From: Candidatus Mikella endobia
Lineage (GTDB): Bacteria > Pseudomonadota > Gammaproteobacteria > Enterobacterales > Enterobacteriaceae
Length of the DNA stretch: 64,000 bases
Assembly (NCBI RefSeq): GCF_900048045.1
Contig: NZ_LN999831.1
Location: 62,001-126,000, forward strand
Reading direction: 5' to 3'
The position numbers and the translations under genes are program-made. Below, piece by piece: positions 43,405 through 56,292 of this stretch; the stretch's first letter is position 1, and every line of letters starts with the position of its first letter. Below the pieces are notes generated by a model that was not told the DNA's origin, did no database searches, and saw only the letters and a program-made list of their open reading frames with translations.

Positions 43405-44592
43405 TTATTCAAAAATTTTAGTAACAATTCCTGCACCAATAGTATGACCACCTTCACGAATAGCAAAACGTAAACCATTATCCATAGCAATAGGAGATAA
43501 TAAATTAACAATCATCTTAATATTATCACCCGGCATAACCATTTCAATATTTTCTGGTAATTCTATGATACCAGTTACATCAGTAGTACGAAAATAAAAT
43601 TGGGGACGATATCCTTTAAAAAAAGGTGTATGACGTCCGCCTTCTTCTTTATTTAAAATATAAACTTCTGATTCAAATTTTGTATATGGTTTAATTGATC
43701 CTATTTTTGCTAAAACTTGACCTCGTTCTACATCTTCACGTTTAGTACCTCTGAGTAATATTCCTACATTATCCCCAGCACGTCCTTCATCTAATAATTT
43801 ACGAAACATTTCAACACCAGTACAAATAGTTTTAGTAGTATTTTTAATTCCTACTATTTCTATTTCATCACTCACTTTAATTATACCTCTTTCTATACGA
43901 CCAGTTACTACTGTACCACGTCCAGAAATAGAAAATACATCTTCAATTGGTAATAAGAATGGTTGATCAATATTTCGCTTAGGTTCAGGAATGTATGTAT
44001 CTAGTGTTTTTGCTAATTCAATAATTTTTGGTGTCCATATTTCATCATTCTCTTCTAGTGCTTTTAATGCGGAACCTCGAATAATAGGTGTATTTTCTCC
44101 AGGAAAATCGTACTGTGATAATAATTCACGTACTTCCATTTCTACAAGTTCTAATAATTCTGCATCATTAACTAAATCACATTTATTCATGAATACTATT
44201 ATATAAGGTACACCTACTTGACGAGCCAAAAGTATATGCTCTCTAGTCTGCGGCATAGGACCATCAGTAGCTGCAACTACTAAAATGGCACCATCCATTT
44301 GAGCAGCTCCAGTAATCATATTTTTTACATAATCAGCATGTCCTGGACAATCTACATGTGCATAATGACGATTTAAAGTATCATATTCAACATGTGAAGC
44401 ATTTATAGTAATACCTCGAAGTTTTTCTTCGGGGGTATTATCAATTTGTTCACAAGCACGTGCATTGCCACCATAAGTTTTAGCTAAAACAGTGGTAATA
44501 GCAGCAGTTAAAGTTGTTTTTCCATGATCGACATGTCCAATAGTACCTATATTAACGTGCGGTTTTGTACGTTGAAATTTTTCTTTAGACAC
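43405..44592 (-). CDS. tufB: Elongation factor Tu
   Basis: EF-Tu carries aminoacyl-tRNA to the ribosome. The protein has 395 residues (E. coli 394). G1 is GHVDHGKT (19-26), G3 [12 protein letters not shown] and G4 NKCD. The start is GTG at 44590-44592, as in E. coli tuf genes. It is cotranscribed behind four tRNA genes in the E. coli thrU-tyrU-glyT-thrT-tufB order, hence the symbol. In E. coli secE follows tufB; here rpsJ follows. A decayed second copy remains at 57.2-58.2 kb, so this is the only working tuf in the window. Confidence 0.97.
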   Translation of the reverse strand: MSKEKFQRTKPHVNIGTIGHVDHGKTTLTAAITTVLAKTYGGNARACEQIDNTPEEKLRGITINASHVEYDTLNRHYAHVDCPGHADYVKNMITGAAQMDGAILVVAATDGPMPQTREHILLARQVGVPYIIVFMNKCDLVNDAELLELVEMEVRELLSQYDFPGENTPIIRGSALKALEENDEIWTPKIIELAKTLDTYIPEPKRNIDQPFLLPIEDVFSISGRGTVVTGRIERGIIKVSDEIEIVGIKNTTKTICTGVEMFRKLLDEGRAGDNVGILLRGTKREDVERGQVLAKIGSIKPYTKFESEVYILNKEEGGRHTPFFKGYRPQFYFRTTDVTGIIELPENIEMVMPGDNIKMIVNLLSPIAMDNGLRFAIREGGHTIGAGIVTKIFE

Positions 44593-44691
44593 AAATATAT
44601 TCCTCTAGTATAATGTACCTATGTATATATATATTTATATATGCCATATTAATAAGTTCAAAGCAACTCTAAGTATAGACAAAATAAATGA

Positions 44692-44764
44692 TGCTGATAG
44701 GCAGATTTGAACTGCCGACCTCACCCTTACCAAGGGTGTGCTCTACCAACTAAGCTATATCAGC
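44692..44764 (-). tRNA. thrT: tRNA-Thr (anticodon GGT)
   Basis: The sequence GCTGATATAGCTTAGTTGGT begins a complete cloverleaf that differs from E. coli thrT at only a few positions; the anticodon loop is CTTGGTA. The 3' end after the discriminator A reads TCA rather than CCA, so the CCA end must be added after transcription. It is the last of the four tRNAs before tuf. Confidence 0.95.
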
Positions 44765-44772
44765 GTATTTGG

Positions 44773-44844
44773 AGCGAACAGTGGGAATCGAACCCACATC
44801 TTCAGCTTGGAAGGCTGAGGTAATAACCATTATACGATGCTCGC
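44773..44844 (-). tRNA. glyT: tRNA-Gly (anticodon TCC)
   Basis: A complete cloverleaf close to E. coli glyT, with anticodon loop CTTCCAA and T arm GTGGGTTCGATTCCCAC. The bases after the discriminator T are CCA (44770-44772), so here the 3' end is encoded. The wobble U34 of this tRNA is a MnmE/MnmG target in E. coli. Confidence 0.95.
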
Positions 44845-44909
44845 ATTTAGAAAATTTAAATTTTTTTAATATAATTTAAAATTTAAATTTATTATTTAAT
44901 AATATCTGG

Positions 44910-44991
44910 TGGTGGGGGAAGGATTCGAACCTTCGAAGTCTCTGACGGCAGATTTACAGTCTGCTCCCTTTAGCCACTCGGGAACCCCACC
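44910..44991 (-). tRNA. tyrU: tRNA-Tyr (anticodon GTA)
   Basis: A class II tRNA of 82 bases with a long variable arm; the anticodon loop is CTGTAAA and the acceptor arms are GGTGGGG and CCCCACC. It is nearly identical to E. coli tyrU. CCA is encoded (44907-44909). A37 with the neighbouring A36 makes it a MiaA substrate. Confidence 0.96.
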
Positions 44992-45000
44992 AAATTTGGG

Positions 45001-45073
45001 TGCCGGTAGAAGGAATCGAACCCTCAACCTACTGATTACAAATCAGTTACTCTACCAATTGAGTTATACCGGC
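45001..45073 (-). tRNA. thrU: tRNA-Thr (anticodon TGT)
   Basis: A complete cloverleaf with acceptor arms GCCGGTA and TACCGGC and anticodon loop TTTGTAA. The bases following the discriminator A are CCC, so a mature CCA is not exactly encoded. It is the first gene of the tRNA-tuf operon; the promoter must lie upstream in the AT-rich gap before rpoC. Confidence 0.95.
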
Positions 45074-45414
45074 TATTAATTAACACTATTTATTTTTAAT
45101 TTATAGTAAAAATAATTAAATATTTTAAATAATATTTAATAATTAAATGATAATATATCTTTTTTTAAATAAGAATCTCTATTTGAGAGATATCTAAAAA
45201 ATATAAATGTAAACAATTTTAAATATTGAAATAACTATTTTTATTAAAATATATTTTATAATTTTATTTATTAAAAATCTAGTTTTATTCAATATTTTTA
45301 AAAAATATTAATATCTTTTTCTTACAAAAAAGATTTTATTTATAATTATAAACTATATATTTTATTTAATTTAGTTTAAAACTAACAAATTAATTTTTTT
45401 ATTATATCAATAAT

Positions 45415-45435
45415 ATTCTTCTTATTAAGAAGAAT
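45415..45435. repeat. Inverted repeat, 10-bp arms with one-base centre
   Basis: The arms ATTCTTCTTA and TAAGAAGAAT are exact reverse complements around a single T. It lies about 155 bases beyond the rpoC stop codon, next to a larger palindrome of the same design. Confidence 0.65.
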
Positions 45436-45458
45436 TCATAAATAAATAATATTTACTA

Positions 45459-45487
45459 TTAAGTATTTTATACTATAAAATACTTAA
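45459..45487. repeat. Near-perfect palindrome, 14-bp arms with one-base centre
   Basis: The arms TTAAGTATTTTATA (45459-45472) and TATAAAATACTTAA (45474-45487) are exact reverse complements around a single C. It lies about 100 bases beyond the rpoC stop. Design and centre match the palindrome after rluC at 21569-21599. Confidence 0.65.
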
Positions 45488-45590
45488 AAATATATTTGGT
45501 ATAAAATATTTAAATAATTATTAATTTATTTCTTATTTTAAATTTATAATATATCTTAAACGATATACAATAAAAGTAGTAATTTACTTA

Positions 45591-48500
45591 TTAATCATTT
45601 GTAATACTAGATTTTAAAAGTTCTGCTAAATTAGCTTCAGCTTTATCTGTAGTAATAATAGGTGCTTTATTAGATATATTATTTTTTTTACAAGAATTAC
45701 GATTCTTATGATATTTATAACCAGTACCTGCTGGTATTAATCTTCCAACTATAACATTTTCTTTTAAACCACGTAATTCATCACATTTTCCTGCTACAGC
45801 AGCTTCTGTTAACACACGTGTAGTTTCTTGAAATGATGCTGCTGAGATAAAAGAATCTGTTGCAAGAGAAGCTTTAGTAATTCCTAGTAAATTAGGAATA
45901 TATTCTATTATTTTTTTGCCATTTTTTTCTAGTTGTCTATTAGCAATTTTAATATGAGAATATTCTACTTGTTCACCTTCTAAAAATTCTGGATGGTTAC
46001 TATTAGTAATAGTAACTTTACGTAACATTTGGCGAACAATAATCTCTATATGTTTATCATTTATTTTTACTCCTTGTAATCGATAAACTTCTTGAACTTC
46101 ATTTACAATATAACGAGTGACTTCATGTATACCCCGTAATCGTAAAATATCATGTGGAGATTCTGGACCATCAGAAATAACATCTCCTCGTTCTACATGT
46201 TCACCTTCAAATACATTAAGATGACGCCATTTGGGAATCATTTCTTCATAAGATTCATGATTTTCATCTAAAGGTAAAATAATAAGGCGACGTTTTCCTT
46301 TAGTTTCTTTACCGAAAGTAATTATACCACTTATTTCAGCTAAAATAGCAGGTTCTTTAGGACTACGAGCTTCAAATAAATCAGCTACACGAGGTAAACC
46401 CCCAGTAATATCTTTAATACCACTAGTTTCTTGTGGTAAACGTGCTAATGTATCACCACAAGTAATTTTAGCACCATCTACAAGATGGATAATAGTTTTC
46501 CCTGGTAAAAAATATTGTGCAGGAATATCTGTTCCTGGTAATAAAACATCTTGACCTTCAATATCAACTATATGTAATGCAGGACGTAAATCTTTACCAC
46601 TACTAGTACGTTCAGCAGTATCAAGAACTACTATAGAAGATAAACCTGTAAGTTCATCTGTTTGACGAATAATAGTTTGTCCTTCAATCATATCAGTAAA
46701 ACGAACAAAACCATTAACTTCAGTAATAATAGGCATAGTATGAGGATCCCAATTAGCAATAATTTCTCCACTAATTATTTCTGATAAATCCCCTTTTTCC
46801 ATAATAGCTCCATAAGGAACTTTATAACTTTCTTTAATTCTTCCAAATTTATCAATTAATTTTAGTTCAGTATTACGTGAAGTAATAACTAATTTACCAT
46901 TACAATTAAATACAAATTTTGCGTTATTTAAACGAATTATTCCTGTATTTTTTACTTGAATACTAGATTCTGCAGCAACACGAGAAGCAGCACCACCAAT
47001 ATGAAATGTACGCATAGTAAGTTGTGTTCCTGGTTCCCCTATAGATTGAGCTGCTATTACACCAATAGCTTCTCCTTCATTTACTAAATTTCCTCTAGAT
47101 AAATCACGACCATAACAATTAGCACAAACTCCAAAATCAGTATTACAAGTTACTACTGAACGTACTTTAATACTATCAACTGAATTATTTTCTAAAATAT
47201 CACAACATTGTTCATTCAATAATGTATTTCTTTCTAATAAAATATTTTTTGTACCTGGTTTAAAAATATTTTCTGCTGTAACACGTCCTAAGACTTTTTC
47301 TCGAAGTGGTTCTTTAACCTCTCCTCCTTCAATAACAGGAGTCATTAATATACCTGAAAAGGTACCGCAATCTTTTTCAGTTATTACAAGATCTTGTGCT
47401 ACATCAACTAAACGACGAGTTAAATATCCAGAATTAGCAGTTTTTAATGCAGTATCAGCTAATCCTTTACGTGCCCCATGTGTAGAAATAAAATATTGAA
47501 GTACATTTAAACCTTCACGAAAATTTGCAGTAATAGGAGTTTCAATAATCGAACCATCAGGTTTTGCCATCAACCCACGCATACCTGCTAATTGACGTAT
47601 TTGTACTGCAGAACCCCGAGCTCCAGAATCAGCCATCATAAAAATACTATTAAAAGATACTTGACTTTCTTTTGTACCATTGCTATTAATTACAATTTCA
47701 GTAGATATATTATCCATCATAGCTTTAGCAATACGTTCATTAGCTGCAGCCCATATATCAATAACTTTGTTATAACGTTCACCAGCAGTAACAAGACCTG
47801 ATTGAAATTGCTCTTGTATTTCTGCAACTTCTGTTTCTGCTTCATTTAAAATTTCTCTTTTATTTGTGGGAATTACCATATCATCTATACCAACTGAGGC
47901 TCCTGAACGAGCCGCATAATAAAATCCAGTATACATAATTTGATCTGCAAAAATAACAGTTTGCTTTAATCCTAATACCCTATAGCAAGTATTAAGCATT
48001 TTAGAAATTAATTTTTTACCTAATACTTGATTTATTAATGAAAAAGGTAATCCTTTAGGAATTATAAGCCATAAAATAGCACGTCCCACAGTAGTATTTA
48101 CTATATTAGTTTTTTCTATCCATTCATTATTATTGATTTTTTCATATTCAGTAATACGTACTTTAACTTTAGCGTGTAATTCTGCTATACCCAGACTATA
48201 AATATGTTCAGCTTCTTTAGGTCCAGTTAATATCATACCTTCGCCTTTAGCATTAATACGATCACGAGTCATATAGTATAAACCTAAAACTACATCTTGA
48301 GATGGAACAATAATAGGTTCTCCATTTGCAGGAGATAATATATTATTTGTAGACATCATTAATGTACGTGCTTCAATTTGTGCTTCTAATGTTAATGGAA
48401 CATGTACTGCCATTTGATCTCCATCAAAATCAGCATTATATGCTGCACATACTAGGGGGTGTAATTGAATTGCTTTACCTTCAATAAGTACTGGTTCAAA

Positions 48501-49808
48501 TGCTTGTATACCTAACCGATGTAATGTAGGTGCTCTATTTAACATTACTGGGTGTTCATGTATAATTTCATCTAAAATATCCCATACTATAGTTTCTTCA
48601 CGTTCAACCATTTTTTTTGCTGCTTTAATTGTTGTTGCAAAACCACGCAGTTCTAATTTTCCATAAATAAATGGTTTAAATAATTCTAATGCCATTTTTT
48701 TGGGTAAACCACATTGATGAAGACGTAAATATGGACCTACAGTGATAACCGAACGTCCTGAATAATCAACACGTTTACCTAATAAATTTTGTCTAAAACG
48801 ACCTTGTTTTCCTTTAATCATATCTGCCATTGATTTTAGGGGTCGTTTATTAGAACCAGTAATAGCACGTCCTCTACGACCATTATCTATTAATGCATCA
48901 ACAGCTTCTTGTAACATTCGTTTTTCATTACGTACAATAATATCAGGGGCAGATAAATCTAATAAACGTTTTAACCTATTATTACGATTAATTACACGAC
49001 GATATAGATCATTTAGATCTGAAGTAGCAAATCTACCACCTTCTAAAGGTACTAAAGGTCGTAAATCTGGTGGCAATACTGGCAATACTGTTAATATCAT
49101 CCATTCTGGTTTATTGCCTGATTCTATAAAAGATTCTAATAATTTTAAACGCTTAGTTAATTTTTTACGTTTAGTTTCAAAATTAGAATTTTCTAATTCT
49201 TCTCGTAAGTTATTACATTCATTTTTTAAATCCATATTTTTTAATATATTATAGATTGATTCAGCACCCATTTGTGCTTCAAATTCATCACCAAATTCTT
49301 CTAAAGCATCTAAATATTGATCTTCAGTTAAAATTTGTCTACATTCAAGATTAGTCATACCGCTATCAATTACAATATAAGACTCAAAATATAATACACG
49401 TTCTATGTCACGTAATGACATATCTAATAATAATCCAATACGAGAAGGTAAAGATTTTAAAAACCAAATATGTGCAATAGGTGCAGCTAATTCAATATGA
49501 CCCATACGTTCACGTCGAACTTTAGTTTGTGTTATTTCTACTCCACATTTTTCACAAATTATACCTTTATGTTTTAATCTTTTATACTTACCACATAAAC
49601 ATTCATAATCTTTTACAGGTCCAAAAATACGTGCACAAAATAAACCATCTCTCTCAGGTTTAAAAGTACGATAATTAATTGTTTCTGCTTTTTTTACTTC
49701 ACCAAAAGACCAAGAACGAATAATGTCTGGGGATGCTAATGAAATTTTGATTGTATCAAATTCTTCTATTTTATTGTTTGTTTTTAATGATATAAGTAAA
49801 TCTTTCAC
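45591..49808 (-). CDS. rpoC: RNA polymerase beta' subunit
   Basis: This is the largest core subunit, which carries the catalytic magnesium. The protein has 1405 residues (E. coli 1407). The N-terminal zinc finger has four cysteines ([13 protein letters not shown] then CEKCGV). The active site is [15 protein letters not shown], the trigger-loop/bridge region [19 protein letters not shown], and a second zinc site [13 protein letters not shown]. The start is GTG (49806-49808), as in E. coli. The usual lineage insertion in the trigger loop seems to be kept given the length. It follows rpoB by about 100 bases. Confidence 0.97.
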   Translation of the reverse strand: MKDLLISLKTNNKIEEFDTIKISLASPDIIRSWSFGEVKKAETINYRTFKPERDGLFCARIFGPVKDYECLCGKYKRLKHKGIICEKCGVEITQTKVRRERMGHIELAAPIAHIWFLKSLPSRIGLLLDMSLRDIERVLYFESYIVIDSGMTNLECRQILTEDQYLDALEEFGDEFEAQMGAESIYNILKNMDLKNECNNLREELENSNFETKRKKLTKRLKLLESFIESGNKPEWMILTVLPVLPPDLRPLVPLEGGRFATSDLNDLYRRVINRNNRLKRLLDLSAPDIIVRNEKRMLQEAVDALIDNGRRGRAITGSNKRPLKSMADMIKGKQGRFRQNLLGKRVDYSGRSVITVGPYLRLHQCGLPKKMALELFKPFIYGKLELRGFATTIKAAKKMVEREETIVWDILDEIIHEHPVMLNRAPTLHRLGIQAFEPVLIEGKAIQLHPLVCAAYNADFDGDQMAVHVPLTLEAQIEARTLMMSTNNILSPANGEPIIVPSQDVVLGLYYMTRDRINAKGEGMILTGPKEAEHIYSLGIAELHAKVKVRITEYEKINNNEWIEKTNIVNTTVGRAILWLIIPKGLPFSLINQVLGKKLISKMLNTCYRVLGLKQTVIFADQIMYTGFYYAARSGASVGIDDMVIPTNKREILNEAETEVAEIQEQFQSGLVTAGERYNKVIDIWAAANERIAKAMMDNISTEIVINSNGTKESQVSFNSIFMMADSGARGSAVQIRQLAGMRGLMAKPDGSIIETPITANFREGLNVLQYFISTHGARKGLADTALKTANSGYLTRRLVDVAQDLVITEKDCGTFSGILMTPVIEGGEVKEPLREKVLGRVTAENIFKPGTKNILLERNTLLNEQCCDILENNSVDSIKVRSVVTCNTDFGVCANCYGRDLSRGNLVNEGEAIGVIAAQSIGEPGTQLTMRTFHIGGAASRVAAESSIQVKNTGIIRLNNAKFVFNCNGKLVITSRNTELKLIDKFGRIKESYKVPYGAIMEKGDLSEIISGEIIANWDPHTMPIITEVNGFVRFTDMIEGQTIIRQTDELTGLSSIVVLDTAERTSSGKDLRPALHIVDIEGQDVLLPGTDIPAQYFLPGKTIIHLVDGAKITCGDTLARLPQETSGIKDITGGLPRVADLFEARSPKEPAILAEISGIITFGKETKGKRRLIILPLDENHESYEEMIPKWRHLNVFEGEHVERGDVISDGPESPHDILRLRGIHEVTRYIVNEVQEVYRLQGVKINDKHIEIIVRQMLRKVTITNSNHPEFLEGEQVEYSHIKIANRQLEKNGKKIIEYIPNLLGITKASLATDSFISAASFQETTRVLTEAAVAGKCDELRGLKENVIVGRLIPAGTGYKYHKNRNSCKKNNISNKAPIITTDKAEANLAELLKSSITND

Positions 49809-49912
49809 AAATCGGTTCCTATGGAAGTTAGAGACCTTTAAAAATATTAAAAATAATTTTTATTGAAATAATCTTTAAAAAATTAAAGAACCATATGTAT
49901 ATTATATACAAA

Positions 49913-52900
49913 TTATTTTTTTTCAAATTCAACATTTATACCTAAAGATTGAATTTCTTTTAATAAAACATTAAAAGATTCTGGCATACTTGGTTCCATT
50001 ATTTGATTCCCATCAATAATATTTTTATATATTTTAGTTCTACCATTAACATCATCTGATTTAATAGTAAGCATTTCTTGTAAAGAATAAGCTGCACCAT
50101 AAGCTTCTAAAGCCCATACTTCCATTTCTCCAAAACGTTGTCCACCAAATTGAGCTTTACCTCCTAATGGTTGTTGAGTAACTAAACTATATGAACCGGT
50201 AGAACGAGCATGCATTTTGTCATCAACTAAATGATTAAGTTTTAACATATACATATATCCTACAGTAACTGGACGTTCAAATTTTTCTCCTGTTCTGCCA
50301 TCAAATAAAGTTATTTGACCAGAGCTAGGTAACCCTCCAAGATTTAATAAATCTTTAATTTCTTGCTCTTTTGCACCATCAAAAACAGGTGTAGCAATTG
50401 GCATTCCTTTTTTTAAATTTTTTGCTAAAAGTAATATTTCTTCATTAGAAAATGAAGAAAAATTTATTTTTTGACGTAAATTATTACCTATATTATAAGC
50501 TTTTTGAAGAAATTCACGCAATTTATTAATATTTTCATGCTGATTTAACATATCAGTAATTTTATTACCAATACCTTTTGCTGCCATACCTAAATGTGTT
50601 TCTAAAATTTGCCCAATATTCATACGGGAAGGAACACCTAAAGGATTTAAAACTATATCTACAGGTACTCCATTTTCATCATAAGGCATATCTTCAATAG
50701 GATTAATTTTAGAAATGACACCTTTATTACCATGACGTCCTGCCATTTTATCACCAGGTTGAATTTGACGTTTTACTGCTAAAGATATTTTAATAACTTT
50801 TAATATACCTGGTGCTAAATTATCATTTATAATAATTTTATTTTTTTTAGTTTCTAATTTTTTTTGAAATTCAGAATTCAATTCTTGATATTGTTCAATT
50901 AATTTATCTAATTGATTTTTAATAGTTTTATCAGAAATATCTAATTCTAACCAATTTTTGGGTGTTAAATTATCTATTTTTGATTTTTCTATTCCATTTT
51001 CAAGAAGAAGATTACGAATACGTGCAAATAATCCTATTTCAAAAATTTGTAATTCTTCAGTAAGGTCTTTTTTAGCTTGTTGAAGTTGTATTTCTTCTAT
51101 TTCTAATGCACGTTTGTCTTTTTTTACTCCATCTCTAGTAAAAATTTGAACATCAATGACAATACCAGAAATCCCATTGGGAACACGTAATGATGAATCT
51201 TTTACATCAGAAGCTTTTTCACCAAAAATAGCTCGTAATAATTTTTCTTCTGGTGTTAATTGACTTTCACCTTTTGGTGTTACTTTACCTACTAAAATAT
51301 CACCATCACTGACTTCAGCACCAATATATACAATACCTGATTCATCTAATTTTGAAAGTGCAGCTTCTCCTACATTAGGAATATCAGCAGTAATTTCTTC
51401 AGAACCTAATTTAGTATCGCGAGATATACAAGTCATTTCTTGTATATGAATAGTAGTAAAACGATCTTCTTGTACTACACGTTCAGATATTAACATAGAA
51501 TCTTCAAAATTATAACCATTCCAAGGCATGAAAGCAATACGCATATTTTGACCTAGAGCTAGTTCACCTAAATCTGTAGATGGACCATCAGCTATTACAT
51601 CGCCTTTATCAACTAATTCATCTAAACAAACACAAGGTTTCTGATTAATGCAAGTATTTTGATTAGAACGGATAAATTTCGTTAAATTATAAATATCAAT
51701 ACCAGCTTCTCCTGAAACTGTTTCATCAGAATTAACATTTATAACAATACGAGATGCATCCACATATTGCACTTTACCACCTCTTTTGGCTAAAATAATA
51801 ACACCTGAATCAACAGCAACAATTCGCTCCATACCAGTACCAACTAATGGTTTCTCATTAATTAGAGTAGGTATTGCTTGACGTTGCATATTGGCACCCA
51901 TTAATGCACGATTAGCATCATTATGCTCTAAAAATGGAATAAGTGAAGCACCTACTGAAACTATTTGTTGAGTAGAAACATCCATATAATTAACTTGTTG
52001 TCTATGAAATAAACTTGATTCTCCTTTATAACGACACGTTATAAATTCATCTATAAAATAACCTTCTTTATTAAAATTAGTATTTGCTTGTGCAATAACA
52101 AAATTACCTTCTTCAATTGCTGAAAGATAATGTATTTCATCAGTAACAACACTATTTTGTACAAGACGATAAGGAGTTTCTAAAAAACCATATTCATTAG
52201 TCTGTGCATATACAGATAATGAATTTATTAAACCAATATTTGGTCCTTCTGGAGTTTCAATAGAACATACACGACCATAATGAGTGGGATGTACATCACG
52301 GACTTCAAAACCGGCACGTTCACGAGTAAGTCCCCCAGGACCTAATGCAGAAATACGTCTTTTATGTGTAATTTCTGAAAGAGGATTATTTTGATCCATA
52401 AATTGTGATAGTTGACTAGAACTAAAAAATTCTTTTACTGCTGCTGAAATTGGTTTAATATTAATAATGTCTTGTGGCATGAGAGTATCCATCTCTGCTA
52501 AAGAAAGACGTTCTTTTACTGTACGTTCGACACGTATTAATCCTACACGAAATTGATTCTCTGCCATTTCACCTACAGCACGAATTCTACGATTACCTAA
52601 ATGATCAATATCATCAATTTCACTTTTACCATTACGTATATCAATAAGTTTTTTAATAACATCAATAATATCTTTAGGATCTAAAATATTAGAACCTTCA
52701 CTTTCATTACGTAACAATGATGAATTAAATTTCATCCTACCTACCGCTGATAAATCATAACGTTCTTCTGAAAAAAATATATTATGAAATAAATTTTCAG
52801 CTGCTTCATGAGTAGGAGGTTCTCCAGGACGCATCATACGATATATTTCTAAAAGTGCGCTTAATCTATCGTTAGTTGGATCAATACGTAATGTTTCAGA

Positions 52901-53941
52901 AATATAAGCACCGTTATCTAAGTCATTTGTAAACAGTGTTTCAATAAATGTATGTCCTTTATTTATTAATTTATTAATTATATCAATTGTTAATTCTTGA
53001 TTAGCAGAAATGATAATATCATTCGTTTTTTCATCAAAATAATCTTTTGCTACTATTTTTCCTACTATATATTCTATAGGAACATTAATTTGTTTAATAT
53101 TATCTTTTTTTAAATGATCAATATGACGATTAGTGATTCGACGACCTTTTTCAACATAAATAATATTATTTTCTTTTATATCAAATAAAGCAGTTTCTCC
53201 ACGTAAACACTCAGGAATCAATTTCATTTGTAAATTTTTATCATTAAATTCATAAATTATTTTATTAAAAAATATATCTAAAATTTGATTTTTATCATAA
53301 TTTAATGCTCGTAAAAGAATAGTTACTGGTAATTTACGACGTCTATCAATACGAAAAAATAAATTATCTTTTAAGTCAAATTCAAAATCTAACCATGAAC
53401 CATGATAAGGAATAATACGAGCGTTATATAATATTTTTCCAGAAGAATGATTCTTACCTTTATCACTATCAAAAAATACTCCTGGACTCCGGTGTAATTG
53501 AGAAACAATAACACGTTCAGTACCATTAATAATAAAAGTACCATTATCTGTCATAAGAGGTATTTCACCCATATATACTTCTTGCTCTTTTATATTCTTT
53601 ATTGTAACTTCTGTTATTTCACGTTCATAAATAACAAGACGAAGTTTGACACGTAAAGGTGCAGAAAAAGTTATCCCTCTTATTTGACATTCTTTAATAT
53701 CAAACAGAGGATCTCCTAAACGATAACTAATATATTGTAGTTCAGAATTACCATTATAACTTTGTATAGGAAATACAGAACGAAATGCTGCTTCTAGACC
53801 ATATAAACCTTCTGAATCTTGCTCGATAAATTTCTGAAATGAATCTAGCTGAATAGAAAGAAGATAAGGAATCTCTAAAATTTGCGGACGTTTTCCAAAA
53901 TCTTTACGAATACGTTTTTTTTCAGTATAAGAGTAAACCAT
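49913..53941 (-). CDS. rpoB: RNA polymerase beta subunit
   Basis: The protein has 1342 residues, equal to E. coli. It begins [19 protein letters not shown]. The rifampicin-pocket region reads [30 protein letters not shown] in segments, without an obvious resistance change; the C-terminal [20 protein letters not shown] binds beta'. The promoter-distal gene rpoC follows. In the 106 bases upstream a small hairpin (AATAACA/TGTTATT) lies just before the ribosome-binding site GGAGG. E. coli has an attenuator and an RNase III site in this gap; the gap here is much shorter. Confidence 0.97.
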   Translation of the reverse strand: MVYSYTEKKRIRKDFGKRPQILEIPYLLSIQLDSFQKFIEQDSEGLYGLEAAFRSVFPIQSYNGNSELQYISYRLGDPLFDIKECQIRGITFSAPLRVKLRLVIYEREITEVTIKNIKEQEVYMGEIPLMTDNGTFIINGTERVIVSQLHRSPGVFFDSDKGKNHSSGKILYNARIIPYHGSWLDFEFDLKDNLFFRIDRRRKLPVTILLRALNYDKNQILDIFFNKIIYEFNDKNLQMKLIPECLRGETALFDIKENNIIYVEKGRRITNRHIDHLKKDNIKQINVPIEYIVGKIVAKDYFDEKTNDIIISANQELTIDIINKLINKGHTFIETLFTNDLDNGAYISETLRIDPTNDRLSALLEIYRMMRPGEPPTHEAAENLFHNIFFSEERYDLSAVGRMKFNSSLLRNESEGSNILDPKDIIDVIKKLIDIRNGKSEIDDIDHLGNRRIRAVGEMAENQFRVGLIRVERTVKERLSLAEMDTLMPQDIINIKPISAAVKEFFSSSQLSQFMDQNNPLSEITHKRRISALGPGGLTRERAGFEVRDVHPTHYGRVCSIETPEGPNIGLINSLSVYAQTNEYGFLETPYRLVQNSVVTDEIHYLSAIEEGNFVIAQANTNFNKEGYFIDEFITCRYKGESSLFHRQQVNYMDVSTQQIVSVGASLIPFLEHNDANRALMGANMQRQAIPTLINEKPLVGTGMERIVAVDSGVIILAKRGGKVQYVDASRIVINVNSDETVSGEAGIDIYNLTKFIRSNQNTCINQKPCVCLDELVDKGDVIADGPSTDLGELALGQNMRIAFMPWNGYNFEDSMLISERVVQEDRFTTIHIQEMTCISRDTKLGSEEITADIPNVGEAALSKLDESGIVYIGAEVSDGDILVGKVTPKGESQLTPEEKLLRAIFGEKASDVKDSSLRVPNGISGIVIDVQIFTRDGVKKDKRALEIEEIQLQQAKKDLTEELQIFEIGLFARIRNLLLENGIEKSKIDNLTPKNWLELDISDKTIKNQLDKLIEQYQELNSEFQKKLETKKNKIIINDNLAPGILKVIKISLAVKRQIQPGDKMAGRHGNKGVISKINPIEDMPYDENGVPVDIVLNPLGVPSRMNIGQILETHLGMAAKGIGNKITDMLNQHENINKLREFLQKAYNIGNNLRQKINFSSFSNEEILLLAKNLKKGMPIATPVFDGAKEQEIKDLLNLGGLPSSGQITLFDGRTGEKFERPVTVGYMYMLKLNHLVDDKMHARSTGSYSLVTQQPLGGKAQFGGQRFGEMEVWALEAYGAAYSLQEMLTIKSDDVNGRTKIYKNIIDGNQIMEPSMPESFNVLLKEIQSLGINVEFEKK

Positions 53942-54047
53942 AGGGTTCCTCCATTTAATAACAACAATGTTATTGATTATAATTTTAAAAATATTTATTT
54001 AATATTCTAAAATAGATATTTAATGTTTGAAACTTTAATATGTTAAA

Positions 54048-54422
54048 TTATTTAATTTGAATAGAAGCTCCTATTTCTTCTAGTAAGTTTTTTAAATTTT
54101 CAGCATCATTTTTATTTAAACCTATTTTAATAGTAGTAGGTGCTGATTCAACTAAATCTTTTGATTCTTTTAATCCTAATCCAGTAGCTCCACGTACTGC
54201 TTTAATAACAGCAATTTTATTAGTACCAATTTCATTTAAAATTACATCAAATTCTGTTTTTTCTTCTATGTTTTCAGTTGATACTTTTTCTGTATTTGTT
54301 ATAGATGATGTAGTAGTAGAGGAAACTCCAAATTTTTTTTCCATCATAGATATTAATTCAACTACATCTATTACAGACATTTTAGCAACAGCATCAATAA
54401 TTTGATCTTTAGTTATAAACAT
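54048..54422 (-). CDS. rplL: 50S ribosomal protein L7/L12
   Basis: The protein has 124 residues (E. coli 121). The N-terminal dimerisation part reads [22 protein letters not shown] hinge rich in Ser and Thr ([11 protein letters not shown]) replaces the Ala-rich hinge of E. coli. The C-terminal factor-binding domain shows [20 protein letters not shown]. The stalk recruits EF-Tu and EF-G. Confidence 0.96.
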   Translation of the reverse strand: MFITKDQIIDAVAKMSVIDVVELISMMEKKFGVSSTTTSSITNTEKVSTENIEEKTEFDVILNEIGTNKIAVIKAVRGATGLGLKESKDLVESAPTTIKIGLNKNDAENLKNLLEEIGASIQIK

Positions 54423-54509
54423 TTTTTAAATATTCCTAAACTGTTAAAATTATTTATGTATTTGTAAATATTTTCAATATATTAAAAAATATGTTAATTC
54501 AACATTAAA

Positions 54510-55007
54510 TTATACTTGTTTTTTATTATTATGCACTGCTATTAGTGTACGTAATAATTTACATATAGAAATTTCTTTTATAGTTGATATGAGAAACATT
54601 ACTGATTCTTCATAATTGGGCATATTTACTAAATTCTCAATTTGAGAAACTGGTATAATTTTTCCTTCAAAAGCTGCAGCTTTAATTTTAAGATTAGTAT
54701 TTTTTTTAGCAAAAAAAGTTAATAAACGAGCTGGTGCGTTAGGATTTTTATTAGAAAATGCAATAAGATTCGGACCAATAAATAGATCTTTTAAACATTC
54801 AAAAGAAGTATCATTAATTACATTTCGCATTAATGTATTACGAACTATATGTATTTGAACACCATATTCACGACCAAGTTTACGTATTTCAGTTATTTGA
54901 TTTACTGTAATTCCACTAAAATCTACAATAACAGCAGATATTGCATTCATAAGTATTGTTTTTAATTTATAAATAATATTTTTTTTATCTTGAATATTTA
55001 ATACCAT
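54510..55007 (-). CDS. rplJ: 50S ribosomal protein L10
   Basis: The protein has 165 residues, equal to E. coli, starting MVLNIQDKKNIIYKL and containing ADVS-like VIVDFSGITVNQITEIRKLG and FIGPNLIAFSN. It anchors L7/L12 dimers through its C-terminal helix. E. coli L10 also represses rplJL translation at a leader site; the 81-base gap upstream could hold a shortened version. Confidence 0.96.
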   Translation of the reverse strand: MVLNIQDKKNIIYKLKTILMNAISAVIVDFSGITVNQITEIRKLGREYGVQIHIVRNTLMRNVINDTSFECLKDLFIGPNLIAFSNKNPNAPARLLTFFAKKNTNLKIKAAAFEGKIIPVSQIENLVNMPNYEESVMFLISTIKEISICKLLRTLIAVHNNKKQV

Positions 55008-55088
55008 AGAAAAATATTCCTAATTTTAATTAAAATTAATTAAATAAATTTATTTACTAAATCAAAATTTCATATAGATAATTATTAT

Positions 55089-55787
55089 TTATTTAAATAA
55101 TGAATCTAAATTCACTAATATTCCTACTCCCATTGTAGTAGAAATACTAATTTGTTTAATATATTTACCTTTGATATAAATTGGTTTATCTTTTTTTAGT
55201 GCAGTAATTAATGCTTCTAAATTTTCTTTTAATTTATAAGAATCAAAATTTATTTTACCAATAGTAGTATGTACTATACCTTCTTTTTCAGTACGATACT
55301 GAATTTGACCTAATTTAATGTTTTTAACTGCTTCAGCAATATTTGTTGTAACAGTACCTAGTTTTGGGTTAGGCATTAAATTTCTAGGTACTAAAATTTT
55401 TCCTAACTCACTAACAATATGCATTGTATCTGGAGAAGCAATAATTATATCAAAATTAAAATTACCTTCTTTAATCTGAGAAGTTAACTTATTAATATCC
55501 ACTATATCTGCACCTGCAGATATAGCTTTTTGAACATTAACACCTTGAGTAAAAACTGCTACACGAATATTACGTCCCCTTCCGTGAGGAAGTATTACTG
55601 TACCATAAATATTTTTATCTGAGTTACGTGTATCTATATTAAGTTGAATAGCAACATCAACACTTTCAATAAAATTAGCTGTAGTTAATTCTTTTAATAA
55701 ACTTAAAGCAGAATTAATAGCATATTGTTGCTTACTAATAATTACTTTATCTTGTATAAAACGTATACGTTTGGTAAGCTTAATCAT
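55089..55787 (-). CDS. rplA: 50S ribosomal protein L1
   Basis: The protein has 232 residues (E. coli 234). It has the two-domain L1 fold with [34 protein letters not shown] and [20 protein letters not shown]1 forms the mobile stalk at the E site. The gene follows rplK by six bases, as in the E. coli L11 operon. Confidence 0.96.
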   Translation of the reverse strand: MIKLTKRIRFIQDKVIISKQQYAINSALSLLKELTTANFIESVDVAIQLNIDTRNSDKNIYGTVILPHGRGRNIRVAVFTQGVNVQKAISAGADIVDINKLTSQIKEGNFNFDIIIASPDTMHIVSELGKILVPRNLMPNPKLGTVTTNIAEAVKNIKLGQIQYRTEKEGIVHTTIGKINFDSYKLKENLEALITALKKDKPIYIKGKYIKQISISTTMGVGILVNLDSLFK

Positions 55788-55793
55788 ATATTT

Positions 55794-56222
55794 TTAACTC
55801 TCTACTAATAATCCTATAGAATTTGCTGTACCTACTATAGAACGGGATATTGCTGCTATATCAGCACCAGTCATATCAGCGGCTTTTATTTTAGCTATTT
55901 CAAGAATTTGTGTAGTAGTAATTTTACCCACTTTATCTTTATTGGGTTTACTAGAACCAGTTGTTATTTCTGCTGCTTTTTTTAATAATATAGCTGCTGG
56001 AGAACTTTTAATAATAAAAGTAAAAGAACGATCAGAATATACAGTAATAATAACTGGAATAGGTAACCCTTTTTCAATACTATCTGTTTTAGCATTAAAA
56101 ACTTTACAAAATTCCATTATATTAATTCCATGCTGACCTAAAGATGGTCCTATTGGGGGACTGGGATTTGCCATACCTGCAGCAACTTGAAGTTTTACAT
56201 AGGCTTGTATTTTTTTCGCCAT
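55794..56222 (-). CDS. rplK: 50S ribosomal protein L11
   Basis: The protein has 142 residues, equal to E. coli. The N-terminal domain with [21 protein letters not shown] and the C-terminal RNA-binding domain are complete. L11 is the base of the factor-binding stalk and is needed for RelA activation; no relA is in this window. Confidence 0.97.
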   Translation of the reverse strand: MAKKIQAYVKLQVAAGMANPSPPIGPSLGQHGINIMEFCKVFNAKTDSIEKGLPIPVIITVYSDRSFTFIIKSSPAAILLKKAAEITTGSSKPNKDKVGKITTTQILEIAKIKAADMTGADIAAISRSIVGTANSIGLLVES

Positions 56223-56292
56223 ATATTTTTCCTTAAAAGTTACTTTTAATTAAAAATTACTTTTTTAATATTAGTAATTATTATTAATAATT

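Larger units (their letters stand above)
45074..45590. other. Hairpin-dense gap between rpoC and the tRNA-tuf operon
   Basis: These 517 bases hold no gene. Moving away from rpoC, inverted repeats lie at 45459-45487, 45415-45435, 45313-45334 (ATCTTTTT/AAAAAGAT), 45291-45309 (AATATTTTT/AAAAATATT) and 45175-45191 (ATCTCT/AGAGAT). They could help end rpoBC transcription, though none has a textbook U tract on the minus strand. The promoter for thrU must lie at the low-coordinate end, but I see no clear consensus. Confidence 0.55.
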
